Of a stretch of DNA of 37,235 nucleotides, positions 1 through 7,885 are shown piece after piece. Origin of the DNA: CAZWRV01 sp964636325 (lineage in GTDB: Bacteria; Verrucomicrobiota; Lentisphaeria; Victivallales; GWF2-50-93); the NCBI GenBank assembly GCA_964636325.1, contig CAZWRV010000061.1:1-37235 (forward strand), written 5' to 3'. Numbering within the stretch: position 1 is the first letter of the stretch; every line of letters starts with the position of its first letter. The translations under genes were made by a program, and so were the position numbers. The notes under the pieces were generated by a model. The model saw nothing but the letters and a program-made list of their open reading frames with translations. It did not search any database and had not been told where the DNA came from.

Positions 1-80
1 TCCATCGAGTTTCTGTTCGACAGAACTGGCGGATTTCCCCGCCAGAGCGGCACTCCTCTGAAACTTAACTCGTCCACCGT
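1..80. repeat. Copy of a dispersed intergenic repeat at the left edge
   Basis: The first 30 bases carry CGAGTTTCTG, T/A, TCGACAGAACTG, which recurs at about 37140-37162 with one change. Bases 53-70 (CTCCTCTGAAACTTAACTCG) resemble 37066-37080. Both blocks contain a short hairpin around TCTG-TTCGA-CAGA. The rest of 1-253, up to the first gene, is AT-rich leader sequence in which I see no convincing promoter. Confidence 0.5.
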
Positions 81-253
81 TATCGTCGCCCGTTATCGTC
101 TACCGGCGATTATCTGAATCATAAGATAGCACAAATTATTAATAAGATATGCCATGTGCAATTAAATTCACGCGATTTAAATTCTATAACTAAACACAAA
201 TTATCTTGATACCCGTCCATCCAATCACCCAAATAAACAGAAGGAGCGGCAAA

Positions 254-1378
254 ATGTACGACGGACTCGGACTGAATCTCGGAACGCTGTCAAGGCTCTC
301 GAATGCCGAAACCCGTTCGATCTGCGCGGAGAACCCGGACGGCGCGAAGGGCGGGGGCGCGATGGCGGAACCCGACGAGAACAGCTGCGGCAGGGAGCTC
401 GGTCGCGGATGGAAGATCAGGCCTTGCATAAGGATCAAGGCCGGCGAAACGGTGGAGATCGCCGACATCAAGGGGCCCGGCGCGATCCAGCAGATATGGA
501 TGACCCCCACGGGCAACTGGCGCTTCACCATCATACGGATATACTGGGACGGCCAGAAGAACCCTTCGGTCGAATGCCCGATCGGCGACTTCTTCTGCTC
601 GGGATGGGGCGGCGGCCAGAACAACACGGGCGAGAACTTCAGGCAGCTCTCCTCGCTGGCGGTCTGCGTAAACCCCGGCAGCGCGTTCAACTGCTACTGG
701 GAGATGCCCTTCAGGAAGCGCTGCAGGATAACCGTCACCAACATCGAGGCACCGGTCAAAGGCAAGCCTGACGAGAGGGAGATGACGCTCTTCTACCAGA
801 TCAACTACACTCTCACGGAAGTGCCGGAGGAAGCCGCATTTTTCCACGCCCAGTTCCGCCGCACGAACCCGCTTCCATACAAGGAGGTCTACACCATACT
901 CGACGGCGTCAAGGGTCAAGGCCACTACGTCGGAACCTACATGGCCTGGGGCGTCAACAACAACGGATGGTGGGGCGAGGGCGAGATAAAGTTCTTCATG
1001 GACGGCGACAAGGAGTTTCCGACGATCTGCGGAACCGGCACCGAGGACTACTTCTGCGGCTCATACAACTTCGATGTCGGCCAGCAGAACGGCGGATACA
1101 GGGAGTTCAGCACGCCGTATTCGGGACTGCACCATGTGCTGCGGCCCGACGGCCTCTACAAGTCCCAGCAGAGGTTCAGCCTCTACCGCTGGCACATCAT
1201 GGACCCCATACGCTTCAAGAAGGATCTCAGGGTGAACATCCAGGCCCTCGGCTGGAGGAGCTACGGCCGCTACCTTCCCATGCAGGACGACATCGCCTCA
1301 GTGGCGTTCTGGTACCAGACCCTGCCGACGGCGCCGTTCCCGAAACTGCCCGACAGGGACTATCTCGAAGTGATCTGA
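254..1378 (+). CDS. GH172-family (DUF2961) glycoside hydrolase-like protein
   Basis: This 374-residue protein matches DUF2961, now CAZy family GH172, whose characterised members act on fructofuranosyl or arabinofuranosyl linkages. Recognisable blocks are the N-terminal SRLSNAETRSICAENPDGAK (residues 13-32), GPGAIQQIWMT (74-84), the WWGEGEIKFFMDGD strand (239-252) and GTGTEDYFCGSYNF (260-273). Acidic residues E242/E244 and E264 lie where the family's two catalytic glutamates are expected. I chose the ATG at 254 because AAGGAG precedes it by a few bases; the frame is open back to 206 but has no ribosome site there. No signal peptide is visible, so it is probably cytoplasmic. Neighbouring sulfatases and a sugar kinase suggest a role in degrading a sulfated glycan. 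The substrate cannot be read from the sequence. Confidence 0.85.
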   Translation: MYDGLGLNLGTLSRLSNAETRSICAENPDGAKGGGAMAEPDENSCGRELGRGWKIRPCIRIKAGETVEIADIKGPGAIQQIWMTPTGNWRFTIIRIYWDGQKNPSVECPIGDFFCSGWGGGQNNTGENFRQLSSLAVCVNPGSAFNCYWEMPFRKRCRITVTNIEAPVKGKPDEREMTLFYQINYTLTEVPEEAAFFHAQFRRTNPLPYKEVYTILDGVKGQGHYVGTYMAWGVNNNGWWGEGEIKFFMDGDKEFPTICGTGTEDYFCGSYNFDVGQQNGGYREFSTPYSGLHHVLRPDGLYKSQQRFSLYRWHIMDPIRFKKDLRVNIQALGWRSYGRYLPMQDDIASVAFWYQTLPTAPFPKLPDRDYLEVI

Positions 1379-1425
1379 TTTTGGAAAAAACTTGAGCTAA
1401 AAGCGACATCTTTTTGAAATCCGCC

Positions 1426-1465
1426 GACAGGTTACGACAGGCATCGGCAGGTTTCGGCAGGCTTC
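1426..1465. repeat. Four tandem 10-bp repeats
   Basis: Four consecutive 10-mers follow the pattern G[A/G]CAGG[T/C][T/A][A/T]C: GACAGGTTAC, GACAGGCATC, GGCAGGTTTC and GGCAGGCTTC. They sit in the convergent gap between the GH172 gene and the sulfatase. The function is unknown. Confidence 0.7.
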
Positions 1466-1483
1466 GATGGCGCTCAGGTGCTT

Positions 1484-2935
1484 TCACCCCGGGCATGAGG
1501 ACAGGACGGCCTTGACCGGGCGGCCCGAGATCAGCCTTTTCCCGTCGGAAAAGCCTTCCTCGCGCCCTGCGAGCTCCGCGACGAGGCGGCTTCTCCATTT
1601 CTTGAGCGAAGCTGCGGATTTCGCAGAATTGGAGAGGTCGTCCAGTTCCTGCGGATCGCTGTCGAGGTTGAAGAGCTGCTCAAGGCCGTTGCCGCTGAAC
1701 CATACATATTTCTCGCGCCCGTCGGTCAGATAATGAGCCGCGCCGAAACACGGAACTCCATGTTCTCCATGGACATATTCGTGAACCTCGCGGTCTTCGC
1801 CCCTGGCGTTCGGGAGCAGGCTTCTCCCTTCGACGGACGCGGGAATCTCTAGTCCGGCGCAGTCGAGGAGCGTCGGCATGATGTCCCTGAGTTCGGCGAC
1901 TCTGGAGCATGAACGGTTCCTCTGGATTCCGGAGCCGCCGGGCCCCTTGAGGATCAGCGGGACACGCGCGGATCCCTCGTAGGGGAAGCATTTCCTGAAG
2001 AGCCCGTGGTCGCCCATGAGATCCCCGTGGTCGGACACGAAGCAGAAGTAGCAGTTCTCCCTGAGGCCGAACATCTGCAGCGTCTCCATGAACCTGTTGA
2101 GCTGGTGGTCGATGTGAGTCATCAGCCCGTAGTAGCCTGCGCGGGCCGCCCTGAGCCTCTCCGCGCCGATTCCGCCGCACCAAAGATCCGGATTGTGCGG
2201 ATTTGCATACTCCGCAAAAATCCTGCTCCACTTTCCCGCAGGCGGGGGAGGCATTTCCATGTCCTTATACATTTCGAAGGCCCAGGCCGGAGGGTTCAGC
2301 GGAGGGTGAGGCCGGTGGAATGACATGAAAAGGAAGAAAGGCTTCGTCGGATCGCGCCGCCTCAGGAAGTCTATAGACTGCGTGACCACGAAGTTCGACG
2401 GATGGGTGTGCTCGGGCTTGTCCCACGGCCTGGCAGTGTAGGAGTTGCAGTTCAGCCCGTCCTCGAAGTCGTCGGCGTCGCGCCCGAGCTGCTGCCTGAG
2501 CCAGGGATGGTAGTCGTCCACCATGTCGTAGCTGCAGGGATGCTTGTCGTGGGCGAAATGTATGAACCCGTCGTGCAGCACCACGTTTTCAAAGCCGATC
2601 CTGTTCCGCTCCGGATAGACGTGCATCTTCCCGACGGCCTGGGTCTGGTAGCCCTGCCTGGTGAATTCCGAAGCGAGGGTAACCGGATAGTTCCAGGGGA
2701 CGCCGTCCTTGTATCCGACCCGCCCATGCGTTGACTGGCGGAACCCCGTCATCAGAGACGCCCTCGCCGCGATGCACGAGGGGCATGCGGCGTAGGCCCG
2801 TGTGAAACGCGTCCCCTCCAGCGCGAGCTTGTCGAGATATGGCGTTTGTACCACGGGATGGCCTTCGATTCCAAGGCAGTCCCCGCGCCACTGGTCGACG
2901 CATATCAGGACGATGTTGGGCTTGCCTGGCTGCAT
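1484..2935 (-). CDS. Formylglycine-dependent sulfatase (S1 family)
   Basis: This 483-residue protein hydrolyses sulfate esters. The metal-binding start NIVLICVDQWRGDCLG is at residues 7-22. The maturation motif is C54-I-A-A-R58, followed by ASLMTG; it fits the C-x-[PA]-x-R consensus converted to formylglycine. A later SDHGDLMGDHG block supplies further metal ligands. The Cys-type motif in an anaerobe implies activation by an anSME-type radical SAM maturase, which is not in this window. I chose the ATG at 2935 because AAGGAG lies 9 bases upstream; two earlier in-frame Met codons (2965, 2953) have no such site. No signal peptide is evident with this start. It converges with the GH172 gene and diverges from the sugar kinase. 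Family-level identity is secure; the substrate (which sulfated sugar) is not. Confidence 0.92.
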   Translation of the reverse strand: MQPGKPNIVLICVDQWRGDCLGIEGHPVVQTPYLDKLALEGTRFTRAYAACPSCIAARASLMTGFRQSTHGRVGYKDGVPWNYPVTLASEFTRQGYQTQAVGKMHVYPERNRIGFENVVLHDGFIHFAHDKHPCSYDMVDDYHPWLRQQLGRDADDFEDGLNCNSYTARPWDKPEHTHPSNFVVTQSIDFLRRRDPTKPFFLFMSFHRPHPPLNPPAWAFEMYKDMEMPPPPAGKWSRIFAEYANPHNPDLWCGGIGAERLRAARAGYYGLMTHIDHQLNRFMETLQMFGLRENCYFCFVSDHGDLMGDHGLFRKCFPYEGSARVPLILKGPGGSGIQRNRSCSRVAELRDIMPTLLDCAGLEIPASVEGRSLLPNARGEDREVHEYVHGEHGVPCFGAAHYLTDGREKYVWFSGNGLEQLFNLDSDPQELDDLSNSAKSAASLKKWRSRLVAELAGREEGFSDGKRLISGRPVKAVLSSCPG

Positions 2936-3038
2936 AAGACAATGCTCCTTCATATCATTATACATCTTGATGGGAGATTGGATGCTGGGATGGCAGGGAA
3001 TTAAGAACCTAGCGATCTTCCTTTATAAATCATTTAGG

Positions 3039-3217
3039 CCTCTTTCTGACTTTTAGTGGGTAGGCCGGTTTTAGCCTCATTCTTGCTTGAGGCCAAGGGG
3101 GACATTGAGGGACAAAGAAGACTTAAAAAGCCATCAGTGCCCCCCTGTTTTGAGTGTAAATAAACATACCCCCAGAGCCGGGCAAGTCAAGTTACCCACT
3201 GTTTTTCAGAAAGAGCC
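3039..3217. mobile_element. Candidate MITE / non-autonomous insertion
   Basis: The ends are imperfect inverted repeats of about 24 bp sharing CTCTTTCTGA and AGTGGGTA (3039-3062 against 3193-3217). The element is flanked on both sides by the 9-bp direct repeat TCATTTAGG (3030-3038 and 3218-3226), as expected of a target-site duplication. There is no open reading frame inside. It occupies most of the gap between the sulfatase and sugar kinase genes, so it may have brought or displaced promoter sequence. Confidence 0.55.
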
Positions 3218-3342
3218 TCATTTAGGAATTTCAGATTTGCACCTTAACTTGAATATAAAAAGGTAGGGCGGGATTACAAGGGCCGCATCCAAGATCACAC
3301 TGTTGCCGAAGACAGATGGAGTTTCCCGGCAAAGGAGGCCAG

Positions 3343-3372
3343 ATGGGCAGTTTCCCTGCGCATCCGGCATGA
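3343..3372 (+). other. Possible nine-codon leader ORF
   Basis: AAAGGAGG stands three bases before an ATG that opens a reading frame encoding MGSFPAHPA before a stop. The frame differs from that of the kinase, whose own start lies 84 bases after this stop. The ribosome site is stronger than most in the window. It could be a translated leader or a chance match. Confidence 0.25.
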
Positions 3373-3455
3373 TACGCTGGAGCCCGGACACCGCTTGCAT
3401 TCCTGCGTTTCTGCCTTATTTGGTATTTGGATTTCAAACAATGCGGAGGTTTTTC

Positions 3456-4556
3456 ATGGAGCCTATAAAAGTAAAGCCGTCAGGGAGCTGCAAATGGGAT
3501 CAAATTTCGCTTGGCGAAGTCATGATAAGGCTTGATCCGGGCGACGGGAGAATACATACCACCAGGAAATTCGGCGTCTGGGAGGGCGGCGGCGAATACA
3601 ACGTGGCGCGCGGACTGCGCAGATGCTTCGGGCTTAAGACCGCCGTGGTGACCGCTATCGTCGACAATCCGGTCGGCCGCCTCCTCGAGGATCTGATCCT
3701 TCAGGGCGGCGTCGACATGAGCCATGTGAAATGGGTTCCGTTCGACGGAGTAGGCAGGACGGCCAGGAACGGGCTGAACTTCACCGAAAAGGGGTTCGGC
3801 GTCCGCGGCGCGGTCGGATGCAGCGACCGCGGCCATACTGCGGTAAGCCAGCTCAAGCCCGGCGAGATCAACTGGAACAGTATCTTCAAGGACGATGGCG
3901 CCAGATGGTTCCACTGCGGCGGAATCTTCGCTGCGCTCGGCGAATCCACGCCGGAAGTGGCCATAGAGGCCATGAAGTGCGCTAAGGAGAACGGCACGGT
4001 GGTCAGCTACGACCTCAACTACCGGCCGAGCCTCTGGAAGTCCATCGGCGGCACAAAGCGCGCGATGGAAGTCAACCGCGAGATCGCTAAATACGTCGAC
4101 GTCATGATCGGGAACGAGGAGGACTTCACGGCCGCGCTCGGCTTCAAGGTGGAAGGGCTCGACGAGAAATGCTCCGAGCTCGACCCCGCCAACTTCAAGA
4201 GGATGATCGTCCAGGCCGTGAAGGAGTTTCCGAACTTCAAGGCGGTCGCGACCACCCTCCGCTGCGTCCACAGCGCTACATCGAACGACTGGGGCGCAAT
4301 ACTCTACGCCGGCGGCGAATTCTATTCGGCGGCCTTGCGCGAGAATCTCGAGATTTACGACCGCGTAGGCGGCGGCGACTCCTTCGCATCAGGCCTGATC
4401 TACGGATTCCTCTCCGGCCTCAAGCCGCAGGAATGCGTCGAATACGGCGCGGCGCACGGCGCCCTCGCGATGACCACGCCCGGCGACACCACGATGGCGA
4501 CCCTCGGCGAGGTGAAGTCGCTGGTCAAGGGCGGCGGAGCAAGGGTGCAGAGATAA
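3456..4556 (+). CDS. PfkB-family sugar kinase (2-keto-3-deoxygluconate kinase-like)
   Basis: A 366-residue ribokinase/PfkB-fold kinase that would phosphorylate a sugar or keto-sugar acid with ATP. Visible features are the first strand ISLGEVMIRLDPGD (17-30), the sugar-binding GGGEYNVARGLRR (44-56) and PfkB signature 2, DRVGGGDSFASGLIYGF (302-318). D308 is the predicted catalytic base. The anion-hole motif reads GGGD rather than the commoner GAGD, a tolerated change. The ATG at 3456 is chosen because GGAGG lies 6 bases upstream; the frame is open to 3303 but upstream residues do not look like the family. The sulfatases and IclR regulator around it fit keto-sugar metabolism downstream of glycan breakdown. 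KDG kinase is the nearest recognised subgroup; the true substrate is an inference. Confidence 0.85.
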   Translation: MEPIKVKPSGSCKWDQISLGEVMIRLDPGDGRIHTTRKFGVWEGGGEYNVARGLRRCFGLKTAVVTAIVDNPVGRLLEDLILQGGVDMSHVKWVPFDGVGRTARNGLNFTEKGFGVRGAVGCSDRGHTAVSQLKPGEINWNSIFKDDGARWFHCGGIFAALGESTPEVAIEAMKCAKENGTVVSYDLNYRPSLWKSIGGTKRAMEVNREIAKYVDVMIGNEEDFTAALGFKVEGLDEKCSELDPANFKRMIVQAVKEFPNFKAVATTLRCVHSATSNDWGAILYAGGEFYSAALRENLEIYDRVGGGDSFASGLIYGFLSGLKPQECVEYGAAHGALAMTTPGDTTMATLGEVKSLVKGGGARVQR

Positions 4557-4559
4557 TTC

Positions 4560-4688
4560 TGTCAATTGAGCCAATTTCAAAATACGGTTGAGCACGGCTC
4601 AACCCTCCGTATTTTGCGCATATTCCGAAATCGGAGGGCGAAGCCGAGCTGAGCCGTTTGCTAAGTTGTGAAATTGGCTCAATTGTCA
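4560..4688. repeat. Palindromic intergenic element with 20-bp inverted ends
   Basis: The ends 4560-4579 and 4669-4688 are inverted repeats matching at 19 of 20 positions (TG[T/A]CAATTGAGCCAATTTCA). A second inverted pair lies inside at 4585-4609 and 4632-4656. The inner block 4632-4656 recurs as its reverse complement at 37115-37139 with 24 of 25 matches, and 4571-4603 recurs at 24272-24304 with about 29 of 33. It fills the convergent gap after the kinase and sulfatase 2 genes, so it may also stop transcription in both directions. A further palindrome, CGATTGCAATCG, lies at 4719-4730. Confidence 0.7.
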
Positions 4689-4781
4689 GTGCAAAAGTTG
4701 ATTGCAGCCGAATGCGGTCGATTGCAATCGATTGCAGTTGCGCCTGCTGTCTATTGCGCTCGGAGATCGCAAACTACTTTT

Positions 4782-6281
4782 TCATTTGAAGTCGACGGGG
4801 ATGAAATCCGTCGATTCCTTGCGGCGTGCGAAGTCCTTGGCGTGCTTCCCTCTTCCGGTTTTCCTTAGGCGTTCGGCATACTTTTCGAAGTTTGGGCTGC
4901 CGTAGCTTGCATGGAAGGGGCCGCCCTCGCGCATCACGGTCCACATCGGATCGATGTCGGTGAAGGAGCGCTTCATCTCCTCGGCCTTCCATTCCTCGAG
5001 CCTTGCCAGGGCATGGTCTACTAGGTCTGGCCTTTTATCTGCGAGGTTCGCAAGCTCGTGGGGATCCTTCTCCAGGTCGAAGAGCATTATTTCCGGATAG
5101 TTCTTGTAGCCAGAGTGATATGTCTTGATCATGATGTAGTTGTCCCAGCGGACGGCCCGCTGGCAGGCCCATGCGCAGTTCGAGACCACCAGGTAATCCC
5201 TTCCTTCGGGCCTCCCTTTCCTGAGGCTTCCGAGGAAGGACTTTCCATCCCAGGTCTGCGGAACATTTCCCCCAGCCAATTCAAGCAGAGTCGCGGCGAC
5301 GTCGAACTGGTAATGCAGGGACTTGTCGGCCTTGCATTTGCCGATCCTTCCCTTCGGATCGTATATGATCATGGGGACGCGGTTGGTGATGTGGTCGGCG
5401 GTCTGGTGGTCGCCGTAGACGGAGAGTTCGCCCTGGTTCTCCCCGTGGTCCGAGCTGATCATGACGACCGTGTCGCCGTCGATCCCGAGATCCTTGAGCT
5501 TGTCGAGGATCATTCCGGCATGCTTGTCGGCGTAGTAGATTCCGCAGTCATAGCCGTCGATCCATTTCCTGTAGTCTTTCAAGGTTTTGATCTGCCTTGG
5601 AACTCTTGGAAAAGTTTTGCAGAACTCTGCGGAAGTGCCCAGGTATCCGCCGCCCGGCTCCTGGCCGCTGCCGGGACCGTAGTTATCCCAGTTCTTCCTT
5701 ATAATGCTCTCGGTCATCCAAGACGGAGGCGCATCGTCCTTAAACGGGTTGCCTTCGGACATCGGCACTTGGTAGGGGGTGTGCGGATCCCAGACGTTCA
5801 CGTGCAGATACCAGTTGTCCTTGGCGCCGTTTCTGTCGAGCCAGTCGAGGGCGGTGGGCACGACCTCGTCGGACCGTTCGCCGCCGCCCTTGCCGGTGTT
5901 GTAGATTTCGCGGAACCCGTTGTAGAACCAGAACGAGGAGTGCCTTTCGCCGAAAGGGCTCACCGACACAGTATAGAATCCTGCCTTGCGGAGGGTGTAG
6001 ATGAAATTGTCCTCCAGCGTCCTGAAATGGCGCCGCCGGGTGTCGATCAGGAGTTCCGCCGCCTTGCCGCCGTGGTTTACCGCGCCGTTGCGGATTCCGC
6101 ACTTGCCCGAATACAGCGCCGCCCTTGACGGGAGGCACGGGGCGTCCGAGACGTAGCAGTTGTCGAACCTGGTCCCTTTTGCGGCGACTCCGTCGATGTT
6201 CGGCGAAGTGTTCCTGTGGTAGCCGTAGCAGCCGAGATGGTCCGGCCGCAGCGTGTCGATGTCGATGTAGAGTATCCTCAT
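4782..6281 (-). CDS. Formylglycine-dependent sulfatase (heparan sulfatase-like)
   Basis: A 499-residue S1-type sulfatase. It begins with the classic metal site MRILYIDIDTLRPDHLGCYG (1-20), then has the maturation motif C49-L-P-S-R52 followed by AALYSG, and later ISSDHGENQGE. DxxRPDHLGCYGY is typical of sulfatases acting on glycosaminoglycan-like or algal substrates, but the substrate is not determined by sequence alone. The ATG at 6281 is preceded by AAAGGAG at good spacing; the in-frame extension to 6383 lacks a ribosome site and looks non-coding. No signal peptide is apparent. The first sulfatase at 1484-2935 carries CIAAR instead of CLPSR, so the two belong to different subfamilies and probably cut different sulfate positions. 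The IclR regulator gene lies immediately upstream on the same strand. Confidence 0.93.
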   Translation of the reverse strand: MRILYIDIDTLRPDHLGCYGYHRNTSPNIDGVAAKGTRFDNCYVSDAPCLPSRAALYSGKCGIRNGAVNHGGKAAELLIDTRRRHFRTLEDNFIYTLRKAGFYTVSVSPFGERHSSFWFYNGFREIYNTGKGGGERSDEVVPTALDWLDRNGAKDNWYLHVNVWDPHTPYQVPMSEGNPFKDDAPPSWMTESIIRKNWDNYGPGSGQEPGGGYLGTSAEFCKTFPRVPRQIKTLKDYRKWIDGYDCGIYYADKHAGMILDKLKDLGIDGDTVVMISSDHGENQGELSVYGDHQTADHITNRVPMIIYDPKGRIGKCKADKSLHYQFDVAATLLELAGGNVPQTWDGKSFLGSLRKGRPEGRDYLVVSNCAWACQRAVRWDNYIMIKTYHSGYKNYPEIMLFDLEKDPHELANLADKRPDLVDHALARLEEWKAEEMKRSFTDIDPMWTVMREGGPFHASYGSPNFEKYAERLRKTGRGKHAKDFARRKESTDFIPVDFK

Positions 6282-6424
6282 TTCAGTCTCCTTTCTCATA
6301 TGAGTGCTGGTAATTTCGGAACCGAGTTTTGCGATAAAGTTGCCGGGTGCCAGGTGCCAGCAAATACAGACGGAAAAACTCAAAGCGTTTTCTCAATGCC
6401 GACACCTGCCCTCCAAATTTGTCC

Positions 6425-7195
6425 TTAATGCTTCAACATTGAACTAAGTCTGTCTGCCGACTCGAGCAGCGCCCGCACCGTCGAAGCCGCCTTGGAGTCG
6501 GCGTCGGGGGTGAAATTCTCGGCGACCGCGATGATGCCGACGAAATTTCCGTCGGCGTGCCTGACCGCCGCGGCGTATCGGCGGACGCCGTTCACGTTGT
6601 ATTCTGTGTCTAGGCAGTGTCCGGCCTTTCCGGCGGAGGCGATCAACTTTGCCGCCTTGCTCGCCGGGATCTTTGCCTTCTTCCCGTTCATGTAATTCCA
6701 ATGCGCGGTCTTCCCTGCGGGCCTGGGCGCTCCGCATCCCAGTGCCAGCCTGGCCACTGCCTCGAGCTCTCCGTCAAGCTCCCTTTCGAACCCAATCCTG
6801 GCCTTCACGTTGACGGCGCAGTCCTCCGGCTCGCACCTGTCCGAGAGCATCATCACGCCGTCGCCGGGCACATACCATTCGCTCGTCCTGCCTGTCAGGC
6901 CGGACAGCCTTTTCAGCTCCGCGGGGATGCGGGCAGAAAGCTCATCAAGACCGGGCGAGCGCATGACGATCACCGATACGGCGCGATATACCTTCGTCGC
7001 CTCGTCCTTGGACACCATCCCGAGCCCGATAAGCGTGTTCAGGAGCCTAAGGAGAGAAGGCTTGTTGACGCCGGTCCTCCTTGAAAGCTCCTCCAGCCGG
7101 AGGGGGCCTGCCGACGACAGCTCGGCCAGCGCGCATATCCCCTGGGCCAGCGCAGGAGCCGGAGCCCTTCCAGATTTTGCGGATTTGTATTTCAT
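6425..7195 (-). CDS. IclR-type transcriptional regulator
   Basis: A 256-residue regulator. Residues about 14-72 form a winged helix-turn-helix (LRLEELSRRTGVNKPSLLRL, then LLNTLIGLGMV). The remainder resembles the IclR effector-binding domain, ending in GIIAVAENFTPDA. IclR proteins bind small metabolites and control catabolic genes, often for aromatic or sugar acids. The gene is 143 bases upstream of sulfatase 2 on the same strand, so the sulfatase/sugar-kinase locus is the natural target, by inference. The ATG at 7195 has no clear Shine-Dalgarno sequence and lies only about 22 bases from a predicted -10 box, so translation may be leaderless or nearly so. The 6282-6424 gap holds no gene. Confidence 0.82.
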   Translation of the reverse strand: MKYKSAKSGRAPAPALAQGICALAELSSAGPLRLEELSRRTGVNKPSLLRLLNTLIGLGMVSKDEATKVYRAVSVIVMRSPGLDELSARIPAELKRLSGLTGRTSEWYVPGDGVMMLSDRCEPEDCAVNVKARIGFERELDGELEAVARLALGCGAPRPAGKTAHWNYMNGKKAKIPASKAAKLIASAGKAGHCLDTEYNVNGVRRYAAAVRHADGNFVGIIAVAENFTPDADSKAASTVRALLESADRLSSMLKH

Positions 7196-7217
7196 ATATA
7201 AAATAAATTATATTAGT

Positions 7218-7245
7218 AAAATACCATGCCTGCGGCACGTGTCAA
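7218..7245 (-). promoter_or_regulatory. Sigma-70-like promoter of the IclR gene
   Basis: On the minus strand a perfect -35 TTGACA (7240-7245) is followed after 16 bases by TATTTT (7218-7223) in an AT-rich stretch that ends at the IclR start codon. The implied 5' leader is only about 15 bases. Confidence 0.55.
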
Positions 7246-7341
7246 GAGGTGGCGCATGGAAAAAAACGGACGAAGAAGGTAAACATTCAGTGAACTACGC
7301 CCTTTCACTGAATATTTGCCCCGGGTGTCCTGTTCTCATAG

Positions 7342-7386
7342 ATAGTTTTTCTGAAAAGCAGTGGAACTACTTTTCTGAAAAACTAT
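7342..7386. repeat. Inverted repeat over the end of rfaE2
   Basis: Arms 7342-7358 and 7370-7386 are 17 bp each with one mismatch and an 11-base loop. The right arm includes the last sense codons of rfaE2, and the stop codon is at the loop edge. It could act as an mRNA 3' stabiliser or weak terminator, but no T-run follows it. Confidence 0.6.
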
Positions 7387-7885
7387 AGGTCTCGAGGATT
7401 TTTTTGATGATGTTGGTGGTCGAGCGGTTTTCGACGAGCTTTGCTAGAACTATTCTCCCGCCGGCGTTCTCGACGATGTCGCGTCCGCTGACGAAGTGGG
7501 CCCAGTCCTCGCCCTTCACCAGGATGTCCGGGAGGAGGGTCGAGAGCAGGTTGCGCGGCTCCTCCTCGTCGAACATGACCACGTAGTCTACGGGCTTGAG
7601 GCCGAGGAGCATCTCGGCGCGCTCGAGCTCCGGCACCAGCGGGCGCTTCTCCCCCTTGTTGATCCTGACCGACGCGTCTGTGTTAAGGCCGACGAAGAGG
7701 CAGTCCCCCTGTTCGCGGGCGAAGGTCAGGTACTTCAGGTGGCCGAGGTGGAGGATGTCGAAGCATCCGTTTGTGAAGACCACCGTCTTGCCCTGCCGGC
7801 GGAAGCGTTCCCGGATTTTCTTCGCCTCGGGCCACGCCAGTATCTTTGAAGTGTAGTCGAAGACTGACTTCCTGATCTTCCTCAT
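7367..7885 (-). CDS. rfaE2: D-glycero-beta-D-manno-heptose 1-phosphate adenylyltransferase
   Basis: A 172-residue nucleotidyltransferase corresponding to the C-terminal half of HldE. It makes ADP-heptose for the lipopolysaccharide inner core. The signature GCFDILHLGHLKYL (40-53) contains the nucleotide-binding HxGH (46-49). The family's C-terminal STTNIIKKI (157-165) is present. The ATG at 7885 has a strong GGAGGAG site located inside the end of the upstream TPR gene and overlaps that gene's stop as ATGA, so the two are translationally coupled. The separate heptose kinase domain is not in the window. The presence of this gene supports an LPS-bearing outer membrane. Confidence 0.92.
   Translation of the reverse strand: MRKIRKSVFDYTSKILAWPEAKKIRERFRRQGKTVVFTNGCFDILHLGHLKYLTFAREQGDCLFVGLNTDASVRINKGEKRPLVPELERAEMLLGLKPVDYVVMFDEEEPRNLLSTLLPDILVKGEDWAHFVSGRDIVENAGGRIVLAKLVENRSTTNIIKKILETYSFSEK

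Noticed and set aside
5058..6128. A 356-residue open frame on the plus strand
   Set aside because: It is antisense to sulfatase 2, whose motifs are unmistakable.
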